From: an uncultured Coriobacteriaceae bacterium
GTDB taxonomy: Bacteria; Actinomycetota; Coriobacteriia; Coriobacteriales; Coriobacteriaceae
Assembly: GCA_949298635.1 (NCBI GenBank)
Contig: CASFXG010000006.1
Location: 1-63,417, forward strand
DNA length: 63,417 nt
Direction: 5' to 3'
Both the position numbers and the translations under genes were made by a program. Shown one piece after another: positions 1 through 7,446 of the stretch (the stretch's first letter is position 1; every line of letters starts with the position of its first letter). The notes below the pieces were generated by a model. It was not told the DNA's origin. It worked only from the letters and a program-made list of their open reading frames with translations, and did no database searches.

Positions 1-53
1 CGGCGCCGCCGGTAGGGGCGCTGCGGGGTAATGCTCGGGTCGCGCTGAGGTAA
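1..53 (+). CDS. Possible 3' end of an upstream gene (partial)
   Basis: The third forward frame is open from the window edge to a TAA at 51-53, giving about 16 residues, and a good hairpin terminator follows at 89-123. That arrangement fits the tail of a gene that starts outside the window. The piece is too short for any family assignment and could be noncoding. Confidence 0.2.
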   Translation, partial: APPVGALRGNARVALR

Positions 54-88
54 TCGGCGTGTCGAGAGCATAGGCTGACGGAGAATAC

Positions 89-123
89 GGGGAGGCGCTG
101 CGTGGCGGCGCCTCCCTGTTTTG
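89..123 (+). terminator. Rho-independent terminator
   Basis: A GC-rich stem (GGGAGGCGC at 90-98 pairing with GCGCCTCCC at 108-116) with a 9-nt loop is followed by a short T-rich tail (CTGTTTT). It probably ends the transcript coming from left of the window. Confidence 0.7.
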
Positions 124-266
124 CTGAGTGCGGGTAGAAGAAATTGGAGCACTTAATTAAGTCTATAGGTATTGAATTGAAGTATGGTATCAACAATTCC
201 TCGGCACAGCGAGGTCAACGAGATAACGGCGCGCTCCATTCTGCGCTATCTCTTTGGAGGAAGATA

Positions 267-641
267 ATGTCTGTCCAAGATGTACATGCTCGGGTCACCC
301 GCGATAACGGATGGTGGGCAATTTCGGTAGATGAGATACCCGGCTTGTTTTCTCAGGCCCGTCGTCTTGATCAGGTTGAGGCCATGGTTCGCGATGCGGC
401 AGGTCTCCTTGGTTTTGAGGTGGCGGGCGTGGAGATCGTTCCCACGCTGGATGCCGATACGAAAGAAATGCTTGCCGAGCTCGAGCAGGCGCGCCGGGAT
501 GCCGAAGAAAAGCGGAGGGCAGCATCCAACCTTACGCGCCAAGCGATTAAACGGTTCCGTGGAGAGGGGCTTACGCTTCGAGACATTGCTTCTTTGGTAG
601 GACTATCTCAGCAGCGTGTTTCCGTTCTTATGAAGCAGTGA
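267..641 (+). CDS. HicB-like antitoxin with C-terminal helix-turn-helix
   Basis: The protein has about 124 residues. Residues 1-55 have the look of the HicB partial RNase H fold (GWWAISVDEIPGLF followed by a helix over the VEAMVRDAAGLLGF stretch). The last 40 residues form a helix-turn-helix (GLTLRDIASLVGLSQQRVSV) of the kind used by HicB antitoxins for DNA binding. The ATG at 267 is chosen because GGAGGAAG precedes it by 5 nt; the frame stays open upstream to 144 but has no comparable ribosome site there. No HicA toxin is adjacent, so this is a solitary regulator or an orphan antitoxin. The middle (LAELEQARRDAEEKRR) is a charged helical linker. Confidence 0.65.
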   Translation: MSVQDVHARVTRDNGWWAISVDEIPGLFSQARRLDQVEAMVRDAAGLLGFEVAGVEIVPTLDADTKEMLAELEQARRDAEEKRRAASNLTRQAIKRFRGEGLTLRDIASLVGLSQQRVSVLMKQ

Positions 642-876
642 ATCATTTGGTACGGGTTTACTTTTACTCACGAGTGGCAAAAGTCGCGCTGTTATTCAGC
701 TGCTCGATGCTGCTGGCAGCATTCTCGATTTGCGCGTTCCTCCCGGCAATCACTTGGAGAAGCTCGTTGGATCGCGTGACGGACAATGGAGCATCAGGGT
801 GAACGATCAATGGCGTCTATGCTTTCGATGGAACGGGTTTGAGGCGGAGGAGGTTGAGTTCTGTGACTACCACTAA
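634..876 (+). pseudogene. higB: Degenerate HigB-type toxin (5' end lost)
   Basis: In frame 1 the sequence from about 700 to the TAA at 874-876 reads as the C-terminal two thirds of a HigB/RelE-superfamily mRNA interferase: LDLRVPPGNHLEKL, then GQWSIRVNDQWRLCFRW, and a final CDYH. These are the diagnostic HigB motifs. Upstream the frame is open only back to a TGA at 631-633 and offers no ATG, GTG or TTG start, and the expected N-terminal helix is missing or scrambled. The stop overlaps the start of higA by 14 nt, the usual higBA arrangement. I read it as an inactivated toxin whose antitoxin survives; a sequencing or natural frameshift near 640-700 is the alternative. Confidence 0.6.
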
Positions 877-1147
877 TCCGTACCTTTCTACTCCTGGAGA
901 GATATTGCTCGAGGAGTTTCTACAGCCGTTGGGCATTTCGCAATATCGCTTGGCGAAAGCGATCGGGAAACCGCAGTCGGCCATTTCTGACATCGTCCAT
1001 GGGCGCCGGGCCATTACCGTCGAGATGGCGTGGCTGCTATCGCGCGCGCTTGGGACTACCCCTGAGTTCTGGCTAAAGCTCGAAGCTACGTATCAACTCA
1101 AGGCACTCGACGAGGCGGATATGCCGCAGGTTGTCTCTCTGGTGTAG
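863..1147 (+). CDS. higA: HigA-type XRE antitoxin
   Basis: A 94-residue helix-turn-helix protein of the HigA family. It opens with the family signature TPGEILLEEFLQPLGISQ and carries the HTH core (LAKAIGKPQSAISDIVHGRR) and the usual C-terminal helix ending in the EFWLKLEATYQL region. The start is a GTG at 863 behind AGGAGG at 848-853; the earlier in-frame TTG codons lie upstream of or next to that ribosome site. The gene overlaps the broken higB by 14 nt. In intact pairs HigA neutralises HigB and represses the shared promoter; here only repression of its own promoter or action in trans is possible. Confidence 0.85.
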   Translation: MTTTNPYLSTPGEILLEEFLQPLGISQYRLAKAIGKPQSAISDIVHGRRAITVEMAWLLSRALGTTPEFWLKLEATYQLKALDEADMPQVVSLV

Positions 1148-1162
1148 AAAGGCGTGCTCAAC

Positions 1163-1969
1163 ATGGAGAACTCGGATGGTACGCCAGGTGTTTTGACAGA
1201 TACCGCGTCATACACCGACCTAAACGCCCAGATCATCGATCAGTGGGTCGCTGATGGCTGGGAGTGGGGCACGCCCATCAGCCATGAGCGCTTTGAGGCG
1301 GCGTGCGCCGGCGACTGGTCCATGGTGCTCACGCCAACGCGCGAGGTGCCGCGCACGTGGTTCTTCCCGGACATGCGCGGCAAGCGTGTGCTGGGGCTTG
1401 CTGCGGGCGGCGGGCAGCAGATGCCCATCTTCGCTGCGATGGGCGCTGCGTGCACGGTACTCGACTACTCCGAAGCGCAGGTTGCCTCCGAGCGCATGGT
1501 GGCGGAGCGCGAGGGCTACGACATCGACGTGGTTCGGGCGGATATGACGCGCCCGTTGCCGTTTGCAGACGGATCGTTCGACCTCATCTTTCATCCGGTA
1601 TCGAACTGCTACATCGAGGACGTGCAGCCGGTGTGGCGCGAGTGCTTCCGCGTGCTCATGCCCGGCGGACGCCTGCTTGCAGGACTCGACAACGGATTCA
1701 ACTACGTGGTCGATGACGACGAGGAGCGCATCGTGCGCGACCTGCCGTTCAACCCGCTGCGCAACCCGTCGCTCATTCCCGCCGAAGAGCTCCCCGAGTG
1801 GGGTATGCAATTTTCGCACACGCTTGATGAGCAGGTGCGCGGGCAAATCCAGGCGGGCTTTCGCATCATGGATTTGTACGAGGATACGAACGGCTCCGGG
1901 CGCCTTCACGAGCTGGGTATCCCCACGTTCTGGGCGACCTGCGCGCAGAAGCCGCTCGGCTCGGCCTAA
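1163..1969 (+). CDS. Class I SAM-dependent methyltransferase
   Basis: About 268 residues with a Methyltransf_11-type core. Motif I is the stretch VLGLAAGGGQQMPIFAAMGA, the acidic residue after the second strand is in VLDYSEAQ, motif II is the DMTRPLPFADGSFDLIF region, and a VLMPGGRLLAGLDNG post-motif follows. This places it among small-molecule or lipid methyltransferases; the substrate cannot be read from the sequence. A GTG at 1154 is an alternative start. The TAA stop is immediately followed by a family B palindrome (CATTGGGGACTG...), one of several cases in this window where a repeat abuts a stop codon. Confidence 0.8.
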   Translation: MENSDGTPGVLTDTASYTDLNAQIIDQWVADGWEWGTPISHERFEAACAGDWSMVLTPTREVPRTWFFPDMRGKRVLGLAAGGGQQMPIFAAMGAACTVLDYSEAQVASERMVAEREGYDIDVVRADMTRPLPFADGSFDLIFHPVSNCYIEDVQPVWRECFRVLMPGGRLLAGLDNGFNYVVDDDEERIVRDLPFNPLRNPSLIPAEELPEWGMQFSHTLDEQVRGQIQAGFRIMDLYEDTNGSGRLHELGIPTFWATCAQKPLGSA

Positions 1970-2028
1970 CATTGGGGACTGTTCCCAATGTCAGAAATGG
2001 GTTGACGGGAACACGTCCCCAACCTACC
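1969..2028. repeat. Family B and family L palindromes
   Basis: Two adjacent inverted repeats fill the gap before prfC. CATTGGGGAC...TCCCAATG (1970-1990) is a family B copy with one loop change. GGGTTGACGGGA...GTCCCCAACC (about 2000-2026) resembles family L, which recurs near 59.7, 61.4 and 62.6 kb. Confidence 0.75.
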
Positions 2029-2100
2029 CATTGTGTGCGTGCACGTACGGCGCGAACCAGCTACAATACCGCAGGTTAGATTACACATGGAGGGAACTAC

Positions 2101-3714
2101 ATGCCAAGCCTTGCGGAGGAAGTGGCTTCGCGCCGCACGTTCGCCATCATCTCGCACCCGGATGCGGGCAAGACCACGCTCACGGAAAAGCTCTTGCTCT
2201 ATACCGGCACCATTCAGAGTGCCGGATCGGTGAAGGGCAAGTCGAGCGCTAAGCATGCGGTCTCGGACTGGATGGACATCGAGAAACAGCGCGGCATCTC
2301 GGTGACGTCGTCGGTGCTGCAGTTCACCTACGACGGCTGCTGCGTGAACATCCTCGACACCCCTGGCCACCAGGACTTTTCTGAAGACACGTACCGCACG
2401 CTCATGGCGGCGGACGCGGCCGTCATGGTGATCGACGGCGCCAAGGGCGTCGAGGCGCAGACGGAGAAGCTCTTCAAGGTGTGCGCCCTGCGCGGCATCC
2501 CCATCTTCACGTTCGTGAACAAGCTCGACCGCGAGATCCGCGACCCCTTCGAGCTCATGGAAGAGATCGAGACCGTGCTGGGTATCGGCACGTACCCCAT
2601 GAACTGGCCGATCGGCTGCGGCAGGAACTTCCGCGGCGTGTTCGACCGCGCCAGTCGTCGTGTGATCGCCTTCGAGGGCGATGGCCACGCGAACGCCACG
2701 AAGAAGGTGGGCGAAATCGAGGCGGAGCTCGGCGCGCCCGAGCTCGACGCGCTCATCGGCGAGGAAAACCACCACGCGCTCATGGACGACATCGAGCTCT
2801 TGGACGGCGCGGACCACGAGTTCGACCTCGAGGCCGTGCGCACGGGTAAGCTCTCACCGGTGTTTTTCGGCTCGGCGCTCACGAACTTCGGCGTGGAACC
2901 GTTCCTGAAGGACTTCCTGCGCCTGTCTCCCGCGCCCGGCGCGCATACGGACGCGCTTACCGGCGAGCCCGTCGATCCGGTCGAGCACCCGTTCTCGGGC
3001 TTCGTCTTCAAGATCCAGGCCAACATGGACAAGAACCATCGCGACCGCATCGCATTTCTGCGCATTTGTTCCGGCAAGTTCGAGCGCGGTATGGACGCCC
3101 TGCATGTGCAGGGAGGACGCAAGATCAAGCTCGCCACGGGCACTGCCATGATGGCCGACGACCGCGCCACGGTGGACGAGGCGTACGCCGGCGACATCGT
3201 GGGGCTCTTCGATCCGGGCATGTTCTCGATTGGCGACACGCTCTGCGCCCCCGCTGCGCGCGTGCAGTTCGCCGGCATCCCCACGTTCGCGCCGGAGCAT
3301 TTCGCCCGCGTGAGCCAGGTGGACACCATGAAGCGCAAGCAGTTCGTGAAGGGTATGGAGGAGCTTGCCCAAGAGGGCGCCATCCAGATCTTCCGCGAGC
3401 TCGGCGCCGGCATGGAGAGCGTGATTGTGGGCGTGGTGGGCACGCTGCAGTTCGACGTGCTCGAGCAGCGCCTGAAGAGCGAATACCGCGTGGAGGTGCG
3501 TCGTCAGCCGCTCGGCTACACGGACATCCGCTGGATTGCGAACGAGCCTGGCGAGGTGGACGTTGCTGCGCTCAACCTCACGCGCGACACGCTGCGCGTG
3601 GAGGACATGCGCGGTGGCAAGCTGCTGCTCTTCACGAGCCCGTGGAACGTGGATTGGGCGGTCGAGCACAACCCCGAGCTCAAGCTCTCGGAGTTCGGCA
3701 ACGTCACGTTCTAG
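2101..3714 (+). CDS. prfC: Peptide chain release factor 3 (RF3)
   Basis: A 537-residue translational GTPase that removes RF1/RF2 from the ribosome after termination. The G1 loop is HPDAGKTTL (about residues 20-28), followed by the switch region QRGISVTSS, G3 DTPGHQDFSEDTY and G4 NKLDRE, all diagnostic of RF3. The length matches the family (about 530). ATG at 2101 follows GGAGGGAACTAC. A possible -10 hexamer (TACAAT) lies near 2062. It stands alone, with noncoding repeats on both sides. Confidence 0.97.
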   Translation: MPSLAEEVASRRTFAIISHPDAGKTTLTEKLLLYTGTIQSAGSVKGKSSAKHAVSDWMDIEKQRGISVTSSVLQFTYDGCCVNILDTPGHQDFSEDTYRTLMAADAAVMVIDGAKGVEAQTEKLFKVCALRGIPIFTFVNKLDREIRDPFELMEEIETVLGIGTYPMNWPIGCGRNFRGVFDRASRRVIAFEGDGHANATKKVGEIEAELGAPELDALIGEENHHALMDDIELLDGADHEFDLEAVRTGKLSPVFFGSALTNFGVEPFLKDFLRLSPAPGAHTDALTGEPVDPVEHPFSGFVFKIQANMDKNHRDRIAFLRICSGKFERGMDALHVQGGRKIKLATGTAMMADDRATVDEAYAGDIVGLFDPGMFSIGDTLCAPAARVQFAGIPTFAPEHFARVSQVDTMKRKQFVKGMEELAQEGAIQIFRELGAGMESVIVGVVGTLQFDVLEQRLKSEYRVEVRRQPLGYTDIRWIANEPGEVDVAALNLTRDTLRVEDMRGGKLLLFTSPWNVDWAVEHNPELKLSEFGNVTF

Positions 3715-4064
3715 CGCTTGCGGGCGCTTGGCTCGAGCCCGGGCGCTTAGCTCAAACCGTTGCGAAAGCCAAATCGTATGACGCAAAAACCGTTGTGAAA
3801 TCAATATTTGAGTTTCACAACGGTTTGGCATGGCTATAGGCAGTAGACTCGCAAATGTCGTTCCTGCTACCTGGGGTTTTGTCATTTGAAAACATCGGTC
3901 TAGGCAACAGAAACGCATCAAACCGTTGCGGAATCAACATTTGAGTTCCACAACGGTTTGATGCGTGACAGCTCGTCGTCGATAGTGACGTGCGAGCTCG
4001 GTTTTGAGCTGGGCGTCTCGATGGCAATACACCCTTGGGGTGCTATTACCAGGGCGATGCTACC
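3715..4064. repeat. Noncoding gap with family C palindromes
   Basis: This 350-nt gap between prfC and mscL holds no credible gene. It contains two full copies of a palindrome with arms AAACCGTTG and CAACGGTTT around a centre of the form ATCAANATTTGAG: 3787-3826 and 3914-3965. The second copy has longer arms (CGCATCAAACCGTTG and CAACGGTTTGATGCG). A half copy lies at 3754-3767. No terminator with a U tract is visible for prfC. Confidence 0.7.
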
Positions 4065-4550
4065 TTACTGCTTGGGGGTGGGAGCAGCGGGCTCGGGGAA
4101 CTCGCCACCGCAGTGCGGGCAGCGGGTCGCGCCCTCCTTGACCTCCTCGAGGCAGAACGGGCAGGTGGGGGGCACCATCTCGACCTCGACCTCCTCGCCG
4201 TCCTTGCCGAGCACCTTGCTCGTGAGGCCCTTCGTGAGGCCGGAGCCCAGGTTCTGCGCCTTGTTGAACGCCTTCACGATGAGGAAGACCACGACGGCGA
4301 CGATGAGGAAGTTGATCACAGCGCTGATGAACGAGCTGAAGTCGATGCCGTTGTCCGTGCCGGGAACGGGGATGGTGAGGCCGGAGATCTCCGTGCCGCC
4401 GCCGCTCACGAGCTTGATGAGGGGGTTGATGATGTCATCGGTGAGCGAGGTCACGATGGAGGTGAACGCGCCGCCGATGATAACGCCGACGGCCATGTCC
4501 ATCACGTTGCCGCGGTTGATGAAATCCTTGAATTCAGTAATGAGGCTCAT
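4065..4550 (-). CDS. mscL: Large-conductance mechanosensitive channel with C-terminal zinc ribbon
   Basis: A 161-residue MscL that opens under hypo-osmotic membrane tension. The N-terminal amphipathic helix and TM1 follow the family ([20 protein letters not shown]), the periplasmic loop spans about residues 50-70, and TM2 is [19 protein letters not shown]. Most MscL proteins are about 130-150 residues with a C-terminal helical bundle. Here the tail has a four-cysteine pair, CPFCLEEV and CPHCGGEF (about residues 138-155), typical of a zinc ribbon. Start ATG at 4550 follows AAAGGACCTGCCC on the minus strand. It is divergent from the nuclease gene, with a 199-nt promoter region between them. Confidence 0.95.
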   Translation of the reverse strand: MSLITEFKDFINRGNVMDMAVGVIIGGAFTSIVTSLTDDIINPLIKLVSGGGTEISGLTIPVPGTDNGIDFSSFISAVINFLIVAVVVFLIVKAFNKAQNLGSGLTKGLTSKVLGKDGEEVEVEMVPPTCPFCLEEVKEGATRCPHCGGEFPEPAAPTPKQ

Positions 4551-4749
4551 GGGCAGGTCCTTTCCCGAGGTTGCGCGAGGGCACCGCTCTCGCTGCAGAT
4601 ACGCCGTTTATTGCGTTGGTCATAATACACACTTTTGATGTGCTAAACCATCGGTTGACGTAAGCTCGAAAGATGTCCACATAGCCTGCGAAAATCGCTT
4701 ATATGCCCTTGATAAGATAGCCTTTGATTGGAGAGTTGGGGGACTATCA

Positions 4750-5709
4750 ATGTCGATGCTTCTTTGGATGAAACGCCTGCGGGCGCGTGCCGCGCAGGCG
4801 CTGGTGCTCGTGTTCGCATGCCTGTTCGCGCTTGCGGGCGCTGCTGGCTGCAGCAGCGATGGCGGCGTAGACGGCACAGGCGCGACGGTATCGGTAAGCG
4901 AATCTGCCCTCGAGGCGGGTCAACTCGACGAAACGGAGCTCCCAGAATATACCGGAGAGCCGGTCGTCGAGGTAAACGGCAACGAGCCTAACTTCACCGA
5001 GGAAGATCTCGACGGCCCCTCGGAGTATTACTCGAACCTCGACAGCCTCGGGCGTTGCGGCGTAACTATGGCGATCGTGGGCGAGGAGACCATGCCCACC
5101 GAGGAGCGCGGGGACATCAGTGAGGTGCACCCGTCGGGTTGGCAGGTCACGTTCTACGATGACATCGTCCCCGACCAGAACATTTACAACCGCTGCCATC
5201 TCATAGGGTTCCAGCTCGCCGGCGAGAACGCCAACGAACGCAACCTCATCACCGGCACCAATTACATGAATCACGAGGGCATGCTGCCCTACGAGAACGA
5301 GGTCGCCGATTACGTGTGGGAAACGGGCAACCACGTGCTGTACCGCGTGACGCCCATCTTCGTGGGCGACGAGCTCATGGCGCGCGGCGTGCATATGGAG
5401 GCGGAATCCGTCGAGGACGGCGGCGCGGGTGTGTCGTTTAACGTGTACTGCTTCAACGTGCAGCCCGGGCTCGAGATCGACTATGCGACGGGTGAGAACT
5501 GGCGCGCGGAGTCGGCATCCTCTGAGTCGGCGGAGACGGGCGGAGCGACGGAGACCACGTATGTATTGAATACAGGGTCGATGAAGTTCCACATGCCCGA
5601 TTGCGATTCGGTCGAGGATATTCGCGAGCACAACCGCGAGGAGTATACGGGCACGCGCGACGAGCTCATCGCGCGCGGGTACGAGCCGTGCGGCGGGTGC
5701 CATCCGTAA
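4750..5709 (+). CDS. DNA/RNA non-specific endonuclease, secreted lipoprotein
   Basis: A 319-residue exported nuclease. Residues 1-35 are a lipoprotein signal with a lipobox LAGAAGC, so it is probably anchored outside the membrane. The NUC-type core includes NRCHLIGFQLAGENANERN (active-site histidine in RCHLIG, metal-binding asparagine nearby) and ITGTNYMNHEGML. The C-terminal 45 residues (YVLNTGSMKFHMPDC...CGGC) form the small cysteine-containing domain often attached to Gram-positive nucleases. Such enzymes degrade extracellular nucleic acid for nutrients or act during DNA uptake. ATG at 4750 follows GGGGGACTATCA. A lipase-like membrane gene follows 62 nt downstream. Confidence 0.88.
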   Translation: MSMLLWMKRLRARAAQALVLVFACLFALAGAAGCSSDGGVDGTGATVSVSESALEAGQLDETELPEYTGEPVVEVNGNEPNFTEEDLDGPSEYYSNLDSLGRCGVTMAIVGEETMPTEERGDISEVHPSGWQVTFYDDIVPDQNIYNRCHLIGFQLAGENANERNLITGTNYMNHEGMLPYENEVADYVWETGNHVLYRVTPIFVGDELMARGVHMEAESVEDGGAGVSFNVYCFNVQPGLEIDYATGENWRAESASSESAETGGATETTYVLNTGSMKFHMPDCDSVEDIREHNREEYTGTRDELIARGYEPCGGCHP

Positions 5710-5771
5710 GCGAAATTCGGTAGGTAGGCAGTTTGGGCGGCGCACGCTGCGGCGTCGCGAAATGAGGGACG

Positions 5772-7166
5772 ATGGATGAGCAGACGGAGGCCGTGGACGA
5801 GCAGGTTGAAACTGCGGCCGAACGGGTTCGGGGCGAAGCCCCGCGTTTGAAGGGCAGGCACCGCTGGGCGAAACGCATCGCGCTGACGCTTCTGCTGGTC
5901 GCTGTTGCCGTGGGTACCATGCTTGCCATCGCGATTGAGCGGCGTTTGAACGAGGAGCGCCTGGGCATTGCGGCGGTCGAGGCTCCGAGCGCACCGCGTG
6001 AGCTCGAGGATTCCTCGGGCAAGACCGGTGCCTTCACGGCGCATGTGGGCTACACGAGCATGGCGGCGACCGAGGGTCAGCAGGTCGCGACCGATGTGGC
6101 CTGGGATGATCGCTGGTTCTTCCAAGACCCGACCGTCTACAACCACGAGCTTGCGACGACATGCTCGGTGCTCTCGGCGGTGGCAAACGCGGAATCCGCC
6201 TACTACCAGGAGGGGAGCGACGCGCCCGCGTACATGGAGGAGGCGCTCGCGGAGCTGGGATTCGACGACATCTCGACCGCGTCGTACCAGTATCGGAGCG
6301 AAATCTTCGACGAGGTGGTGGACTTTATCGTCGGCACGGACGATGTGGTGGCGTATTCCGTGGCGACGAAGCGCATCACCGACAACGACGGCAACACGCG
6401 TACGCTCTATCTCGTTGCGATTCGCGGTAGTTATGGTTCCGAGTGGTTGAGCGACCTCAATATGGGCGACGCCTCGGACTACGATATGGACGCCATCGAC
6501 CACGAGGGCTTCATGCGCGCCGCGCAGGAGATCGTCGACGATCTTGAGCAGCGCATTACCGAGGACGCCGAACTCAACGGCGTGGGCGACGTGTCGCTGC
6601 TCTTCTGCGGGCACTCGCGCGGAGCTGCGACGGCGAACCTTGCTGCCGCCTATGCGAACGAGCGCACGCAGGGTTTGCGCCCGCTCGCGCCGCTCGAGAA
6701 CATCTACTGCTACACGTTCGCCACACCCACCGTGACGCCGGTCGCTCACGCGCATGAAGCGCTCTACAACAACATCTTCAATATCATGAACCCCAGCGAC
6801 CTCGTGCCGCGCCTACCGCTTGAGTCGTGGGGGTATCACCGTTATGGGCGCGACTTCTACCTGCCAGGTACGGGTGACGCGGCGTTCGACGAGCATTACG
6901 ACGAGATGCAGGTGGCGTTCGAGGAGAATGTGGGGGCGGAGTCTCCTTACGTGCCGGAGGATCGCGCGCGGGTGGATGCTTTGGTCGAGGAGCTGGGGCG
7001 CCAGGTGCCCACGGTGGACGACCTCGCCTCGGTGGGCGGCGTGACGTCGGTCATGCGCGATCTGCTCATGGATATCAACGTGATGCAGGTGCTCTACAGC
7101 CATTATCCGAACGTCTATATCGCCTGGATGCAGGTTATCGACGGGGACGACCTCACGCTGGCGTAG
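5772..7166 (+). CDS. Lipase class 3-like (Mbeg1-type) membrane-anchored hydrolase
   Basis: A 464-residue protein with a charged N-terminal tail and one transmembrane helix near residues 37-57 (IALTLLLVAVAVGTMLAIAI), leaving the bulk outside the cell. The alpha/beta hydrolase nucleophile elbow is GHSRGAATANLAAAY, and TFATPTVTP matches the strand carrying the catalytic aspartate region; a later histidine (SWGYHRYGRDFYLPG) fits the third member of the triad. This arrangement matches the lipase 3/DUF2974 group. Real substrate unknown: it may be a lipid esterase. ATG at 5772 follows GAGGGACG. Together with the upstream nuclease it suggests a pair of extracytoplasmic scavenging enzymes. Confidence 0.75.
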   Translation: MDEQTEAVDEQVETAAERVRGEAPRLKGRHRWAKRIALTLLLVAVAVGTMLAIAIERRLNEERLGIAAVEAPSAPRELEDSSGKTGAFTAHVGYTSMAATEGQQVATDVAWDDRWFFQDPTVYNHELATTCSVLSAVANAESAYYQEGSDAPAYMEEALAELGFDDISTASYQYRSEIFDEVVDFIVGTDDVVAYSVATKRITDNDGNTRTLYLVAIRGSYGSEWLSDLNMGDASDYDMDAIDHEGFMRAAQEIVDDLEQRITEDAELNGVGDVSLLFCGHSRGAATANLAAAYANERTQGLRPLAPLENIYCYTFATPTVTPVAHAHEALYNNIFNIMNPSDLVPRLPLESWGYHRYGRDFYLPGTGDAAFDEHYDEMQVAFEENVGAESPYVPEDRARVDALVEELGRQVPTVDDLASVGGVTSVMRDLLMDINVMQVLYSHYPNVYIAWMQVIDGDDLTLA

Positions 7167-7190
7167 GTGGCTGTCTTTTTGGCCTCCCGC

Positions 7191-7358
7191 CGGGCGAATG
7201 TAAAGTCACCCCGGGGAGCCCCGCGTAAAATTACCCCAGGGGCTTTTTTACATTGCTCTACTAAATAAGTCTTCAATTTGAGACTATGCCAAGCAATGTA
7301 AAAAAGCCCCTGGGGTAATTTTACGCGGGGCTCCCCGGGGTGACTTTACATTCGCCCG
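7191..7358. repeat. Family K: perfect 66-bp inverted repeat with 36-nt spacer
   Basis: The arms at 7191-7256 and 7293-7358 are perfect reverse complements over 66 bp. Each contains the blocks AATGTAAAGTCACCCCGGGG and TACCCCAGGGGC separated by CCCGCGTAAAAT. The spacer (7257-7292) itself has a small AGTCT/AGACT hairpin. The RNA form would be a very stable 168-nt hairpin and could also stop transcription on both strands. Partial copies of the CCCCAGGGG block occur at 52741-52784 and 59637-59662. Confidence 0.9.
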
Positions 7359-7446
7359 ACACAAACGCATCCGTCCCCAACGTGACGCGGTAGCTGTAGT
7401 ACCATGTGCGCGAAAGCGAATCCGTGCGAGGAGATTGGAGCCCGCT

